Shown here in pieces: positions 27,209 through 37,240 of a stretch of 64,000 bases of DNA. Location: positions 62,001 to 126,000 of the forward strand of contig JAJPHN010000032.1 of NCBI GenBank assembly GCA_021325235.1. Direction: 5' to 3'. The translations under genes were made by a program, and so were the position numbers. The notes beneath the pieces are model-generated. The model was not told the DNA's origin. It did not search any database and saw only the letters and a list, made by a program, of their open reading frames with translations. Numbering within the stretch: the first letter of the stretch is position 1; every line of letters begins with the position of its first letter. The stretch comes from Terriglobia bacterium. GTDB lineage: Bacteria; Acidobacteriota; Terriglobia; Bryobacterales; Bryobacteraceae.

Positions 27209-27736
27209 TCAGGTGCGTGTGGAAACCGAAACCGCTTCGCCGGCCCCTGCCGGAATCGGAGTGCGCTGCGAGGGAGCTTTGCCGCCTTCGGGGAGCGGCA
27301 CCAGCATCTGCTCTTTCCGATAGATCAGCGTAGACGTGTTGTAGCTGGCCAGCTCGAAGCCGTGGCCGTGCGTGATGGCGTCGGTCGGACAGGCTTCTAC
27401 GCAGTAGCCGCAGAAGATGCAGCGGTTGTAGTCGATGTTGTAAACCTTGGCGTAGCGCTCGCCGCCGCTGAAGCGTTCCTGCTCGGTGTTTTCCGCGGCT
27501 TCGATATAAATGCAATCCGCCGGACAGGCAGCTGCGCACAGGAAACAAGCCACGCACTTTTCGAGGCCGTTTTCATCGCGCTGCAGCACATGCGCGCCGC
27601 GATAGCGCTCTTCGAGGCGGGCCGGACCGTCCGGATATTCTTCGGTGATCGTCGGCTGCAGCATCTCCTTGAACGTGATGCCCATGCCCTTGGCAATCGC
27701 GGCAGCGCCCTCGAAAATTTCACCAACCTTGGCCAT
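27209..27736 (-). CDS. nuoI: NADH-quinone oxidoreductase subunit I (NuoI)
   Basis: A 175-residue ferredoxin-like subunit with two 4Fe-4S clusters, CVACFLCAAACPADCIYIEA and CIFCGYCVEACPTDAIT. The N-terminus GITFKEMLQPTITEEYPDGP matches the complex I TYKY/NuoI start, which lies at the inner membrane and passes electrons towards quinone. No other nuo gene is in this window, so the subunit is detached from its usual operon. It may be a duplicate that replaces or supplements a copy elsewhere. Downstream is a metallophosphoesterase gene. Confidence 0.92.
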   Translation of the reverse strand: MAKVGEIFEGAAAIAKGMGITFKEMLQPTITEEYPDGPARLEERYRGAHVLQRDENGLEKCVACFLCAAACPADCIYIEAAENTEQERFSGGERYAKVYNIDYNRCIFCGYCVEACPTDAITHGHGFELASYNTSTLIYRKEQMLVPLPEGGKAPSQRTPIPAGAGEAVSVSTRT

Positions 27737-27780
27737 TGCTAGTTACAGGTTAGCGCGTCCGGTGAGAAGATACGAATAGC

Positions 27781-28566
27781 GTGCGCGTTGTTCTGCTGTT
27801 TCTGCTCTCGGCCGCGCTTCTGCTCGGCGAAACCTTCAAGCTGTATTTGAAAGACGGCGGTTATCATCTCGTGCGCGAGTACCAGGTGCAGGGCGATCGC
27901 GTGCGTTTTTATAGCACTGAACGAGACGAGTGGGAGGAGATGCCGGTTTCGCTCGTGGATCTCCCCAAGACCGAGCGCGAGCACAAGGCACGACTAGACG
28001 AAGCACAATCGGAGGCGCGCGCCGAAGACGAGGAAGAGAAGGCCGAACGCGAACAGCAGCGCGAGATCGCCGCGATTCCGATGGATCCCGGCGCCTATTA
28101 CAAGACCGATAAGGATGTGCAGAGCGTGCCCCAGGCCGATTTCCAGGTCGTCACCGATAAGAAGCGGCGAGCCCTGCAGATCGCGAGTCCGGTGCCGCTG
28201 ATTCCGGGAAAAGCGGCGGTGGTGATCAAGGGTGAGCATTCGAAATTCGTGATCAACGACCCGCGGCCGTCGTTCTATTTGCGGCTGGCGAAGGAAGAGC
28301 GCTTCGGGATTGTGCGTGTGACGCCGCACAAGAACACGCGCATCGTCGAGAACATCTCGATTGTTCCGGTTGCCAAACAGGCGATTGAAGAGCGCAAACA
28401 AATGGACACCTTCGACCAGCAGATCGGCGATGGCTTATTCCGCGTCTGGCCGGAGAAGCCGTTGACGCCGGGCGAATATGCGCTCATCGAGTTTACCGAT
28501 AAGGAAGATATGGACGAAGTCGAACTGCTGGTCTGGGACTTCGCCTATCAGCCCGCGGGCAAGTAG
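27781..28566 (+). CDS. Exported hypothetical protein with a charged coiled-coil segment
   Basis: A 261-residue protein with a short signal peptide (VRVVLLFLLSAALLLGE). Residues about 17-65 look like a small beta-rich domain (KLYLKDGGYHLVREYQVQGD). Residues 60-100 are a Glu/Lys/Arg-rich coiled coil. The C-terminal 150 residues read as a beta domain (FQVVTDKKRRALQIASPVPL, GEYALIEFTDKEDMDEVELL). No known family is recognised. It starts 45 bp from divergent nuoI, and its end overlaps the convergent glycosyltransferase gene by 19 bp (28548-28566). The start is a GTG; no upstream ATG is in frame. Confidence 0.7.
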   Translation: MRVVLLFLLSAALLLGETFKLYLKDGGYHLVREYQVQGDRVRFYSTERDEWEEMPVSLVDLPKTEREHKARLDEAQSEARAEDEEEKAEREQQREIAAIPMDPGAYYKTDKDVQSVPQADFQVVTDKKRRALQIASPVPLIPGKAAVVIKGEHSKFVINDPRPSFYLRLAKEERFGIVRVTPHKNTRIVENISIVPVAKQAIEERKQMDTFDQQIGDGLFRVWPEKPLTPGEYALIEFTDKEDMDEVELLVWDFAYQPAGK

Positions 28567-30386
28567 CGAGCGCTGTTGAGCGGCTCCGAAAGCGGCTTGT
28601 TGGTCAGCAGATACTTGCCGCCGCTCTCGGCTACGACGACGTAATTGCGGGCGATCACTCTTTCGATATCGGGCATGAATTCATGCTCGACCAGCAGGTA
28701 GTAGCGGCGTTGCTCACTCCACATACGTTTCAGATCGCTGTCGCCGATAAAGACGTGCGGCGCATCCGGCGCATTGGATCCGTACTCGAGATTGTTGATG
28801 CGGCCGTTCAGCAAATACGCATCGGTGTTGGCGTAGAAGAAGACGGACGAGAAAGCGTAGTACTGATCGGAGACGATCAGCTGGCCTTTGGGCAAGCGGA
28901 GCAGGGCATCGGCGAGCGGCTTTGAGGAGAGATAGGGATCGAAGATGACGAGCGCGAGCCGCGCGGCGTGGAAAAAGATGACCATGGCGATGGCGCTGAC
29001 CAGAATGCGCCGGCGGCGAACGAGGAGCAGTCCCGCAGCCCCGATCAGAGCCGCGATGGCGGCGACAATCAAAGGCGTACGCAAATAGGCGAACGACTCG
29101 AGCGTGAGATCGCCCATGTGTCCGAGAGAAAGCGTGTAGCTTGCCTGATTCTTGATGCGCAGCGCGTCGGAGATATCGCCCGGAGTGGGCAGATTCCAGA
29201 CGTGGACCAGAAGCGCAATCATGGCGGCAAGCGCAAGCGTCCAGAGGGAAGCGAGAAGAATATCGCCGGTGCGGAGCCATTTCTGCGAGCGTTGCTGATC
29301 GGCGGCAATACCGCAACCGAGGAGCAGCGCAAAGGCCGGGTAGATCGGCATGGAATAGTATTCCTGCGTCGAAGAAAGCGTGAAGAAGACCATCACGAAG
29401 CCGATGAGACAAAGCGAGATCAGGCGCAGACGCGAGGCTCGATCTTCGCCCCGATACCGCAATTGAAAGAGCGCGGGCAGATAGACGCTGCCGGGAAATA
29501 GCCAGAGCAGGTTGAACAGCCAGAACCAGAGACGCGGGACGGTGTTGTAATCGTGCGGATAACGGCGGCTCAGGAAGCGCAGGATGTGCTCGTTGAAGAA
29601 CCAGGCCCAGAAGAAGCCGCGATAATGGCCGGGGCCGCTCGTCAAATCGAAGCGGAAATAGGGCGGATTGCGCAGAATGGCGAGAATGTGCCAGGGCGCG
29701 GCGATGGCAAGCAGCGCGAGTATGCCCCAGAACGGCGCGAGTCTGCGATACGTCTCGCGCGCCCGAAGCTGGTGCGTAAAGAACAGGTAGAGAAAGCCCG
29801 CGCCAATCGGGAAAACGACCCCGATAAATCCCTTGAGCAGGATGGCGACACCGATAGCGGCCCAGAAACCAACAGCCCAGAGCCGCGGTTTGGCTTCTCC
29901 CGGATCGAGCGAGCGTAAGAAACACCAAGCCGAGAAGATGATGGCGAGCGTGAGCTGCGAGTCGGCGATGAGAATGCGGGTGAAGAGAAAGAGGCCGATG
30001 CAGCTGGCCACGATCAGGCCCGCGTAGTAGCCGGCTTTGGGTCCAAAACCCCACAAACCGATGCGAAAGACGAGCCAGCAAAGCGCCACATCCAGCAACG
30101 CGAGCGGCAGGCGCGCGGCCCAGTCGTGTACGCCGAAGATCTCGAATGAGATGGCGATGAGCCAGTACTTGAGCGGCGGCTTTTCGAAATATTTCACGCC
30201 ATCGAGACGCGGCGTCACCCAATCACCCGACTTGAGCATGTTGTGGGCGATGGAGGCCTGCACGGAATCGACGTCGTCCATGAGCGCGGGCGGGCTCACG
30301 ATGCAGCCGAGAAAAATGGCCGCGGCAACGAGCAGAACAATCAACTCATAGCGCCGCGCGCGCGGTGCAGAAACGGTCATGGTCAT
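28548..30386 (-). CDS. GT39/ArnT-like membrane glycosyltransferase
   Basis: A 612-residue polytopic protein with roughly a dozen hydrophobic segments in the N-terminal 450 residues. Evidence of the GT39/ArnT-type fold is the first external loop FLGCIVSPPALMDDVDSVQA (an acidic DDVDS motif), GDWVTPRLDGVKYFEKPPLK (Lys/Pro motif KPPLKYW) and FILFTRILIADSQ-type helices. Such enzymes move a sugar from a polyprenyl phosphate donor to lipid A or another acceptor. The C-terminal 150 residues are periplasmic. It shares an ATGA overlap with the LolC/E-like gene upstream, so it is probably part of the same operon; acceptor and sugar are unknown. Confidence 0.85.
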   Translation of the reverse strand: MTMTVSAPRARRYELIVLLVAAAIFLGCIVSPPALMDDVDSVQASIAHNMLKSGDWVTPRLDGVKYFEKPPLKYWLIAISFEIFGVHDWAARLPLALLDVALCWLVFRIGLWGFGPKAGYYAGLIVASCIGLFLFTRILIADSQLTLAIIFSAWCFLRSLDPGEAKPRLWAVGFWAAIGVAILLKGFIGVVFPIGAGFLYLFFTHQLRARETYRRLAPFWGILALLAIAAPWHILAILRNPPYFRFDLTSGPGHYRGFFWAWFFNEHILRFLSRRYPHDYNTVPRLWFWLFNLLWLFPGSVYLPALFQLRYRGEDRASRLRLISLCLIGFVMVFFTLSSTQEYYSMPIYPAFALLLGCGIAADQQRSQKWLRTGDILLASLWTLALAAMIALLVHVWNLPTPGDISDALRIKNQASYTLSLGHMGDLTLESFAYLRTPLIVAAIAALIGAAGLLLVRRRRILVSAIAMVIFFHAARLALVIFDPYLSSKPLADALLRLPKGQLIVSDQYYAFSSVFFYANTDAYLLNGRINNLEYGSNAPDAPHVFIGDSDLKRMWSEQRRYYLLVEHEFMPDIERVIARNYVVVAESGGKYLLTNKPLSEPLNSARYLPAG

Positions 30387-31612
30387 TCGTAGCGTAATGC
30401 CTCGGCGGGAGCAATGCGTGCGGCGCTGGCGGAAGGATGCAGCGTGGCAACCAGGCTGGTCAGCAGCGCCAGACCGGCCACCCAGACTGCATCTGTTGGA
30501 CGGCTAAGGAACGGAACGTAGCTGATCGAGTAGATCTGCTCGTCGAGGCGGATCCAGCGGTAATGATTGCAAAGTGCTGTGACTGAGTATCCGGCGGTCA
30601 GGCCGATGGCGGCGCCGATGCCGCCGATGATCACGCCCTGCAGAACGAAGATGCGGCGGATCTGTTCGCGGCGCGCTCCCATCGACATCAGGATGGCAAT
30701 ATCGCGATGCTTTTCCATCACCAGCATGACGAGCACAACGAGGATATTGAGCGCGGCGATGAGCTCGATCAGGCTGACGGTGATGATACTGACGATTTTC
30801 TCGAGCTTGAGTGCGTTGAGCAGCGGGCGATTCTGCGTCATCCAGGTTTCGGCGATGAGTTTCGGTCCGATGATCGGTGCAGCTTCGCGCGCCACGGCGG
30901 ACGCCTGATACGCATCGTCCAGGCGGAGTTCGATGGCATTCACTACATCGGGCAGATCGAGCACGTGCTGCGCGGCTTTAAGAGTGGTGAACGCCCAGGT
31001 GGAATCGAGATCGTAGAGGCCGGACTCGAAAATGCCGACCACGCGGAACTTGTATAGAGAAGGCGCGATGGAAAACGGGGTGAGCTCGTTGCCGATCACG
31101 GTCACCGGGCTGCCCAAACGAACGCCGACCTGTTCAGCCAGACGCGCGCCGAGAACGATGGAGGTTTCGGCGGTTTTGGAATCGTTGAAATCGGCAAGCG
31201 AGCCTTGTTTGAGCCGTTCGAGCATCTGCGGAACGGGCGCGCCATTGCCGAGCGGAACGCCTTTAAGGATTGCTCCGGCGCTGATCAGCGGGCCGCGCAG
31301 GCCGACCTGATCGTAAAGCCCGGGCGTGACGGTTACGACGTGGGGAATGCGGCGCAGGCGCGGAATGAGCGCCTGCCAGTTCTCGATGCCGAAAGAGGGA
31401 TGGCGTTCCTGGATGCTGACGTGAGCGGTGGCGCTGAGCAGGCTGGCTTCGAGAGTGCTGCTAAAGCCGTTGTTGATCGAGAGCGCAATAATCAGCGAAG
31501 CGACACCGGCGGCGACGCCCAGAATGGAGATGACCGTAATGACGGAGATGACCGTCTGCTTGCGTTTGGCGCGCAGATAGCGAATCGCGACGATCCACTC
31601 GAAGCGCTTCAT
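30383..31612 (-). CDS. FtsX-like ABC permease (LolC/LolE, lipoprotein-releasing family)
   Basis: A 409-residue membrane protein. It has one N-terminal helix (QTVISVITVISILGVAAGV), a long periplasmic domain (residues about 50-265) and three C-terminal helices (ELIAALNILVVLVMLVMEKH, QGVIIGGIGAAIGLTAGYSV, VAGLALLTSLVATLHPSASA). This is the LolC/E layout; LolCDE extracts lipoproteins from the inner membrane. The ATPase LolD is not adjacent. ATG 31612 is chosen, with a TTG directly before it. The gene starts about 9 bp from the end of lysS and overlaps the GT39 gene by ATGA. Confidence 0.88.
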   Translation of the reverse strand: MKRFEWIVAIRYLRAKRKQTVISVITVISILGVAAGVASLIIALSINNGFSSTLEASLLSATAHVSIQERHPSFGIENWQALIPRLRRIPHVVTVTPGLYDQVGLRGPLISAGAILKGVPLGNGAPVPQMLERLKQGSLADFNDSKTAETSIVLGARLAEQVGVRLGSPVTVIGNELTPFSIAPSLYKFRVVGIFESGLYDLDSTWAFTTLKAAQHVLDLPDVVNAIELRLDDAYQASAVAREAAPIIGPKLIAETWMTQNRPLLNALKLEKIVSIITVSLIELIAALNILVVLVMLVMEKHRDIAILMSMGARREQIRRIFVLQGVIIGGIGAAIGLTAGYSVTALCNHYRWIRLDEQIYSISYVPFLSRPTDAVWVAGLALLTSLVATLHPSASAARIAPAEALRYE

Positions 31613-31621
31613 CAAGTCTTA

Positions 31622-33082
<1,461 letters not shown>

Positions 33083-33140
33083 GGATCGGGAGGTCTCCTG
33101 GAAGTTTTATTGTAGAGGCGCGCGAGAGCGACGCCGACAG

Positions 33141-33779
33141 TCAACGGCGGATGATGACTTCGCGCTGGGAGCCGCGAGTGAGGAAGAACTTGAGCGAGGA
33201 GGCGCTGGCAAAGAGGCGCTCGATCGCGCGGTTGTTGAAGTATTGCACGCGCTGCGTGCCGCCGCGCGGCGTCTGGACGAGCGTCTTGCTGTCCTGGATG
33301 CGGTAGTTGTAAAGCGGCACTTCCGAGGCCTTTTCGTCGGCGTTGAAGAAGGCGAGCAGCAGAGCACCGGGACGCATGACGCGCAACAGTTTGGCGATGG
33401 TGTCGTCGAGCAGCGGCGAAACCAGAAACTGCAGCGTATCCCAGACGAGCGCGCCATCGAAGGTCTCGTCCGGGAAGGTGAGCGTCTGCTCGAGGAAGCG
33501 GTGGGCGTTGCTGGCGGCCTGCTGATTTTTGAAAAAATCGGCGCCGAAGCAAGTCTGCATGGTGCCAACGGCATCGTCGGACGAGATGCGATGGCCGAAG
33601 CCGGTGATGAAGCTGACGTTCGCCTGGCTGGCGCCCGACATGTCGAGGATCGACAGGTTTTCGGAGTTCCGCAGCATGTTGCAGAACTCCGAAAAGCCGC
33701 TGCTCGGACGCGTGATCGCCTCGCCGGCAGATCTTTGAGATTTAGCGTTCAGCAACGCTCTAGGTGCACTAAACCTCAT
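33141..33779 (-). CDS. Class I SAM-dependent methyltransferase-like protein
   Basis: A 212-residue protein. ILDMSGASQANVSFITGFGHRI matches the motif I/II region of Rossmann methyltransferases, though the usual GxGxG is here MSGASQ. TFDGALVWDTLQFL and LLRVMRPGALLLAFFN are motif IV and V positions. No substrate can be named. The first 25 residues are unstructured and may not all be translated. It stands between the bactofilin and lysS genes on the same strand with gaps of about 40 and 58 bp, and may belong to the cytoskeleton/envelope operon. Confidence 0.75.
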   Translation of the reverse strand: MRFSAPRALLNAKSQRSAGEAITRPSSGFSEFCNMLRNSENLSILDMSGASQANVSFITGFGHRISSDDAVGTMQTCFGADFFKNQQAASNAHRFLEQTLTFPDETFDGALVWDTLQFLVSPLLDDTIAKLLRVMRPGALLLAFFNADEKASEVPLYNYRIQDSKTLVQTPRGGTQRVQYFNNRAIERLFASASSLKFFLTRGSQREVIIRR

Positions 33780-33818
33780 GCTGGCGATCCGCGCTTGTAT
33801 GCGCCGTCGACCCGGGAA

Positions 33819-34409
33819 TTATCGGGTAGAGGCTCCCGAAGTGGCGGCGGCAGTCTGAGGCGTTTGCGGCGCAGCGGACGGTGCGGTGGAAGTCTGCGCA
33901 GCGGCCTGAGCCGGGACCGGTTTGGCCGGCGCGTTGGGCTTCGAAATATCGATGCTGCCCTTGAAGTAGGCGCCGTCCTCGATCACGATGCGGCTGGTTT
34001 TGATATCGCCGACCAGTTTGGCTTCCTTCTTGATATCGATCTTGTCGGTGGCATCGACGTTGCCGTGAATGGAGCCCTGGATGACGATCTCGCGCGCCTT
34101 GAGGCCGGCCTGCACACGGGCATTGGGGCCGATGGTGAGACGGTGCTCGTGGCACTCGACGGTGCCCTCGACTTCGCCATCGATGGTCAGGTCCTCGCGG
34201 GCAAAGATCTGACCTTTGACGGTCACGTTTTTGCCAAGAATCGCGGGGCCGCCGCGCGTGCCAGTTTCGGGTTCAAAAGTCCGGTGTGGGGTTGCCATGG
34301 TATTGCTCTCTCTTCGTTGGGGTTCCATCTGGGGCGCGGATGTGGGGGCTGTCGAAGGCCGCGATTCGGGCCGTTGCGGCAGCTCATCTTCTCTACGTTT
34401 ACTCCACAT
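33819..34409 (-). CDS. Bactofilin (polymer-forming cytoskeletal protein, DUF583)
   Basis: A 196-residue protein. The central beta-helix (residues about 55-155) shows the repeated 17-21 residue rungs of bactofilins: ILGKNVTVKGQIFAREDLTI, VEGTVECHEHRLTIGPNARV, IQGSIHGNVDATDKIDI, VGDIKTSRIVIEDG, KGSIDI. Both ends are low-complexity (N-terminal Arg/Pro/Ser, C-terminal Ala/Pro/Thr/Gln). Bactofilins self-assemble into filaments and help with cell shape, chromosome placement or polysaccharide synthesis. A ribosome site AGGAG lies 12 bases before the start ATG. It is divergent from a GAF-domain gene, with about 120 bp between starts. Confidence 0.92.
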   Translation of the reverse strand: MWSKRREDELPQRPESRPSTAPTSAPQMEPQRRESNTMATPHRTFEPETGTRGGPAILGKNVTVKGQIFAREDLTIDGEVEGTVECHEHRLTIGPNARVQAGLKAREIVIQGSIHGNVDATDKIDIKKEAKLVGDIKTSRIVIEDGAYFKGSIDISKPNAPAKPVPAQAAAQTSTAPSAAPQTPQTAAATSGASTR

Positions 34410-34527
34410 GTAACAGGTAATCTCCTCGCATTCGCTGCCTACATGGTACTACTCCAGACTGCCGCGATTGTGGCGATGCAGTTACAAGTACGGATAGAAC
34501 CGCGGCCCGCTTGCTTTGGGATAATAT

Positions 34528-35073
34528 TTGGCTGTGAAGGCACGCGAACTCGAACTCAGACTGGAGCGAGTGGAGCAGCAGCTGCGGCTTTTCCAGCGCG
34601 TGAGCCGGCTGATGACGCGGGACATCGATCTCGACGATGTGCTGCATGAGATTGTGAGCCTGATCAGCGATTTTCTGAAGTGCGACTCCTGTCTGATTTA
34701 CCTGGCTGAAGAGGATCAGCTCGTACTTTACGCGACCAGCGATCCGGATCAACGCAGCGTGGGCAAAGTACGGCTGCGAAAATCGGAAGGTCTGACGGGC
34801 TGGGTAGCGCGCGAACGGAGATTGCTGGCGATTTCGCGCGAGGCGTACAGCGATCCGCGGTTTAAATTTTTCAAAGACCTGCCGCAGGATACGTATGAGG
34901 CGTTTCTGTCGGTGCCGATCATTGCGCAGGGCAAGGTAGTGGGCGTGATCAATGTGCAGAACCGGGAGCCGCGCGTGCATTCGGGCGACGACATGGAGAT
35001 GTTGAGCACGATCGGCGAGCAGGTAGGCACACTGCTGCTGTTGTCGAAGCAGAAACTGGCGGAAGCGCGGTAG
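34528..35073 (+). CDS. GAF domain sensor protein
   Basis: A 181-residue protein: an N-terminal helix (ARELELRLERVEQQLRLFQR) followed by a single GAF domain at about residues 40-175. Motifs are DDVLHEIVSLISDFLKCDSC, ILYLAEEDQ-like strand residues, GLTGWVARERRLLAIS, AFLSVPIIAQGKVVGVINVQ and HSGDDMEMLSTIGEQVGTLL. No catalytic domain is attached, so it is probably a small-molecule or redox sensor that works with a partner. The closest in style are GAF proteins near PtsP or nitrogen regulators, but that is inference. The start is TTG 34528 or GTG 34534. Confidence 0.85.
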   Translation: MAVKARELELRLERVEQQLRLFQRVSRLMTRDIDLDDVLHEIVSLISDFLKCDSCLIYLAEEDQLVLYATSDPDQRSVGKVRLRKSEGLTGWVARERRLLAISREAYSDPRFKFFKDLPQDTYEAFLSVPIIAQGKVVGVINVQNREPRVHSGDDMEMLSTIGEQVGTLLLLSKQKLAEAR

Positions 35074-35074
35074 A

Positions 35075-35127
35075 GAGCGGAGGGAAAACACCGCTCCCTT
35101 TGCTCGTGGCTCGGTTTGCTCGTGGCT
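35075..35127. repeat. Intergenic inverted and direct repeats between two convergent genes
   Basis: GAGCGG (35075-35080) pairs with CCGCTC (35091-35096). Downstream a 13-base direct repeat TTTGCTCGTGGCT occurs at 35099-35111 and 35115-35127. The core ACCGCTCCCT (35090-35099) recurs at 37242-37251. This looks like a dispersed intergenic element rather than a terminator, since no T-run is present. Confidence 0.6.
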
Positions 35128-35826
35128 TCAGGCGGCGATGCGTTCTTTACGGAGCTCCCTGGCGCGCATTTTGGCGTATTGTTCGGGGTAGCCGGAGCGG
35201 CGTTCGCCTTCGTCGTAGGCGAGCTGGTACTCGATTTCGTCGAGTGAAAATTCAAAGCCAAATTCGGCGGGGTTGAAGGGTTTCTTCTGGCGTTTGAGGT
35301 CCAGATAGAGACTCATGGCGGCGAAGATGCGCCTGCGTTCGCGCTGTTTGCGTTCGGCCTGGAGAGCTTTGAGCTGTTCGATGTCCTTTTCGAGATGCGA
35401 GCGAAGGCGGTGCTCCTGTAAGGCGAGATTGTTCAGATCGCGGCGGGAGGTCTGAAAGATGTGGGTCTCGAGCAGGGAGGCGCGGAGGTCTTCGGGCTGA
35501 TCGGCGAACATCTCAGCGTGCTGGAGACGGCCGAGGGCGTAGATGCCACTGATGAGGGCCGGGATGCGGCGCAAGCGCCACTGTGTATCGACGAGGGATT
35601 GAACTAGAAGCGCTTCGTCATCGCCGACAGGTTGCCACTTTTTGTGGGCGTTGTCGAGCTGCTGACGGTAGAGAGCGGCATCATCGGCGGGCAGCAGAAC
35701 GGTGGCGCCGGTGAGTGCGTGTTTGATGGCGTTGTGCGAGACCTTGGCTTTTCCCTCGGCGGTTTTGGGGCCGGTGGAGAGTTGGGAATTTGCCCGGTTA
35801 GCGGTTTGTTGTGCTTCGGTTGCCAT
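35128..35826 (-). CDS. Conserved hypothetical protein with STGPKTAEGK N-terminus
   Basis: A 232-residue protein starting at the ATG 35826 (MATEAQQTANRANSQLSTGP). The N-terminus NSQLSTGPKTAEGKAKVSHN followed by AIKHALTG is a pattern I know from many Acidobacteriota and Planctomycetota hypothetical proteins, often found in several copies per genome. The rest is helical (ALLVQSLVDTQWRLRRIPAL; EHRLRSHLEKDIEQLKALQA) and highly charged. No catalytic motif is recognised. The open frame continues 14 codons upstream to 35868, but homology-like sequence starts at 35826. It ends at the repeats above, convergent with the GAF gene. Confidence 0.75.
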   Translation of the reverse strand: MATEAQQTANRANSQLSTGPKTAEGKAKVSHNAIKHALTGATVLLPADDAALYRQQLDNAHKKWQPVGDDEALLVQSLVDTQWRLRRIPALISGIYALGRLQHAEMFADQPEDLRASLLETHIFQTSRRDLNNLALQEHRLRSHLEKDIEQLKALQAERKQRERRRIFAAMSLYLDLKRQKKPFNPAEFGFEFSLDEIEYQLAYDEGERRSGYPEQYAKMRARELRKERIAA

Positions 35827-35927
35827 GACGACGCTGTAGCACGGAAGGAAGAGGCAGATGAGGACCATGCGCCGCGGCGCTGGAGCTCCGCCCTACAAAA
35901 GACGGGGGTTGCGGGGCGGAGAAAAAT

Positions 35928-37205
35928 TCAGAACTTTTGTGAACGGTCGTTGCGGTAGATGTGGCCGCTGCGCATGACGAAGAGAACGCTCTGGGTGGCG
36001 CGGATTTCTTTCAACGGATCGCCGGGAACGGCGACGATGTCGGCCATTTTGCCGGGTTCGAGAGTGCCGAGCTGCGAGTCGAGGCCGAGCAGGGTGGCAT
36101 CGACGGATGTTCCGGCGCGGAGTGCCTGGGCGGGTGTCATGCCGTCCTTAACGAGAAGAACAAATTCGAGCGCGTTATCGCCGTGGGGGTAGACGGCGGC
36201 GTCGGTGCCGAGAGCAATTTTGACTCCGGAGGCGAGAGCGCGGTGCACGAGATCGTCCTGAGCTTTCATGGCGGTGTCGGCTTTCTGCTGGACAAGCGGG
36301 GGGAATTTCGATTCGGCGATGCCGGCGCGCACGGAGAGAGTGGGAACGAGATACGTGCCGTGCTCGCGCATCATGCGGAGGGCTTCGTCGTCCAGAAAGG
36401 TGCCGTGCTCGATGGAATCGATGCCGGCGCGGATGGCTCGCTTGGCGCCTTCGGCACCGTGGGCGTGAGCGGCAGTTTTGCGGCGCAGATCATGGGCAGC
36501 GGTGACAAGCGCGTCGAGCTCGGATTGCGTGAGCTGGGGAGCGTCGACGGCATCGGTGGGGGAGAGCACGCCGCCGGTGGGACAGGTCTTGATGACATCA
36601 GCGCCGTACTTGATGTTGAAGCGGACGGCAAAGCGGGCCTGATCGGCGGAATCGACGACGCCATCTTCGGGACCGGCTTCGTGATTGAGAAACCCGAAGC
36701 GGAAACCGGCGCCATCGTCGCAGTGGCCGCCGGTAGCACCGATGGCGTGCACGGCGACGAGCATGCGCGGGCCGGGGACGACGCCGCTGTTGATGGAATT
36801 GCGCAGGCCGACATCTAGGAAGTCGCTGGAGCCGACGTCGCGCACGGTGGTGAAGCCGGCGAGCAGAGTTTTGCGGGCGTTGAGAGTGGCGCGGATGGCC
36901 TGTTCCGGGATGGTGCGTTCGGTCTGGCGAAGGCGGGCGCCGTTGTAGTCGGGATCGAAGTCCATGGTGAGGTGGGTATGGGCATCGATGAAGCCGGGGA
37001 GGAGCGTGGCGTCGCCGAGGTCGATCACCTGAGCACCGGGCGGGAGAGCGCCGCCGATGGCCGTGATTTTGTCGCCGGAGACGACGATGAGGCCGGGCGA
37101 TACGGCCTGATCGGATTTGCCATCGAAGAGATGCGCGGCTTTAAGGACGTAGGTCTGGGCGGAGAGGGTGAGCGTGCAGGCGAGCAGCGCCAGGACGAAT
37201 CGCAT
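35928..37205 (-). CDS. Exported amidohydrolase (imidazolonepropionase/prolidase-like)
   Basis: A 425-residue amidohydrolase-superfamily enzyme with a Sec signal (MRFVLALLACTLTLSAQTYV). Motifs: LLPGFIDAHTHLT (H-x-H), GFTTVRDVGSS, IKTCPTGGVLSP (lysine ligand region), AHAHGAEGAKRAI, SIEHGTFLDDEALRMM and ALGTDAAVYPHGDNALEF (Asp). The pattern is that of secreted Xaa-Pro/acyl-amino-acid hydrolases rather than imidazolonepropionase itself. It likely hydrolyses small peptides or cyclic amides outside the cytoplasm. No operon partner is adjacent on its strand; a repeat-rich gap lies between it and the TPR genes. Confidence 0.87.
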   Translation of the reverse strand: MRFVLALLACTLTLSAQTYVLKAAHLFDGKSDQAVSPGLIVVSGDKITAIGGALPPGAQVIDLGDATLLPGFIDAHTHLTMDFDPDYNGARLRQTERTIPEQAIRATLNARKTLLAGFTTVRDVGSSDFLDVGLRNSINSGVVPGPRMLVAVHAIGATGGHCDDGAGFRFGFLNHEAGPEDGVVDSADQARFAVRFNIKYGADVIKTCPTGGVLSPTDAVDAPQLTQSELDALVTAAHDLRRKTAAHAHGAEGAKRAIRAGIDSIEHGTFLDDEALRMMREHGTYLVPTLSVRAGIAESKFPPLVQQKADTAMKAQDDLVHRALASGVKIALGTDAAVYPHGDNALEFVLLVKDGMTPAQALRAGTSVDATLLGLDSQLGTLEPGKMADIVAVPGDPLKEIRATQSVLFVMRSGHIYRNDRSQKF

Positions 37206-37240
37206 GATTGATAAGAATACATGCTGGCGACGGGAGAAGA

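Noticed and set aside
33243-34649. A long rightward open frame antisense to the methyltransferase and bactofilin genes
   Set aside because: Bactofilin rungs and methyltransferase motifs are clear on the minus strand; this frame is a Gly/Ala/Arg-rich shadow.
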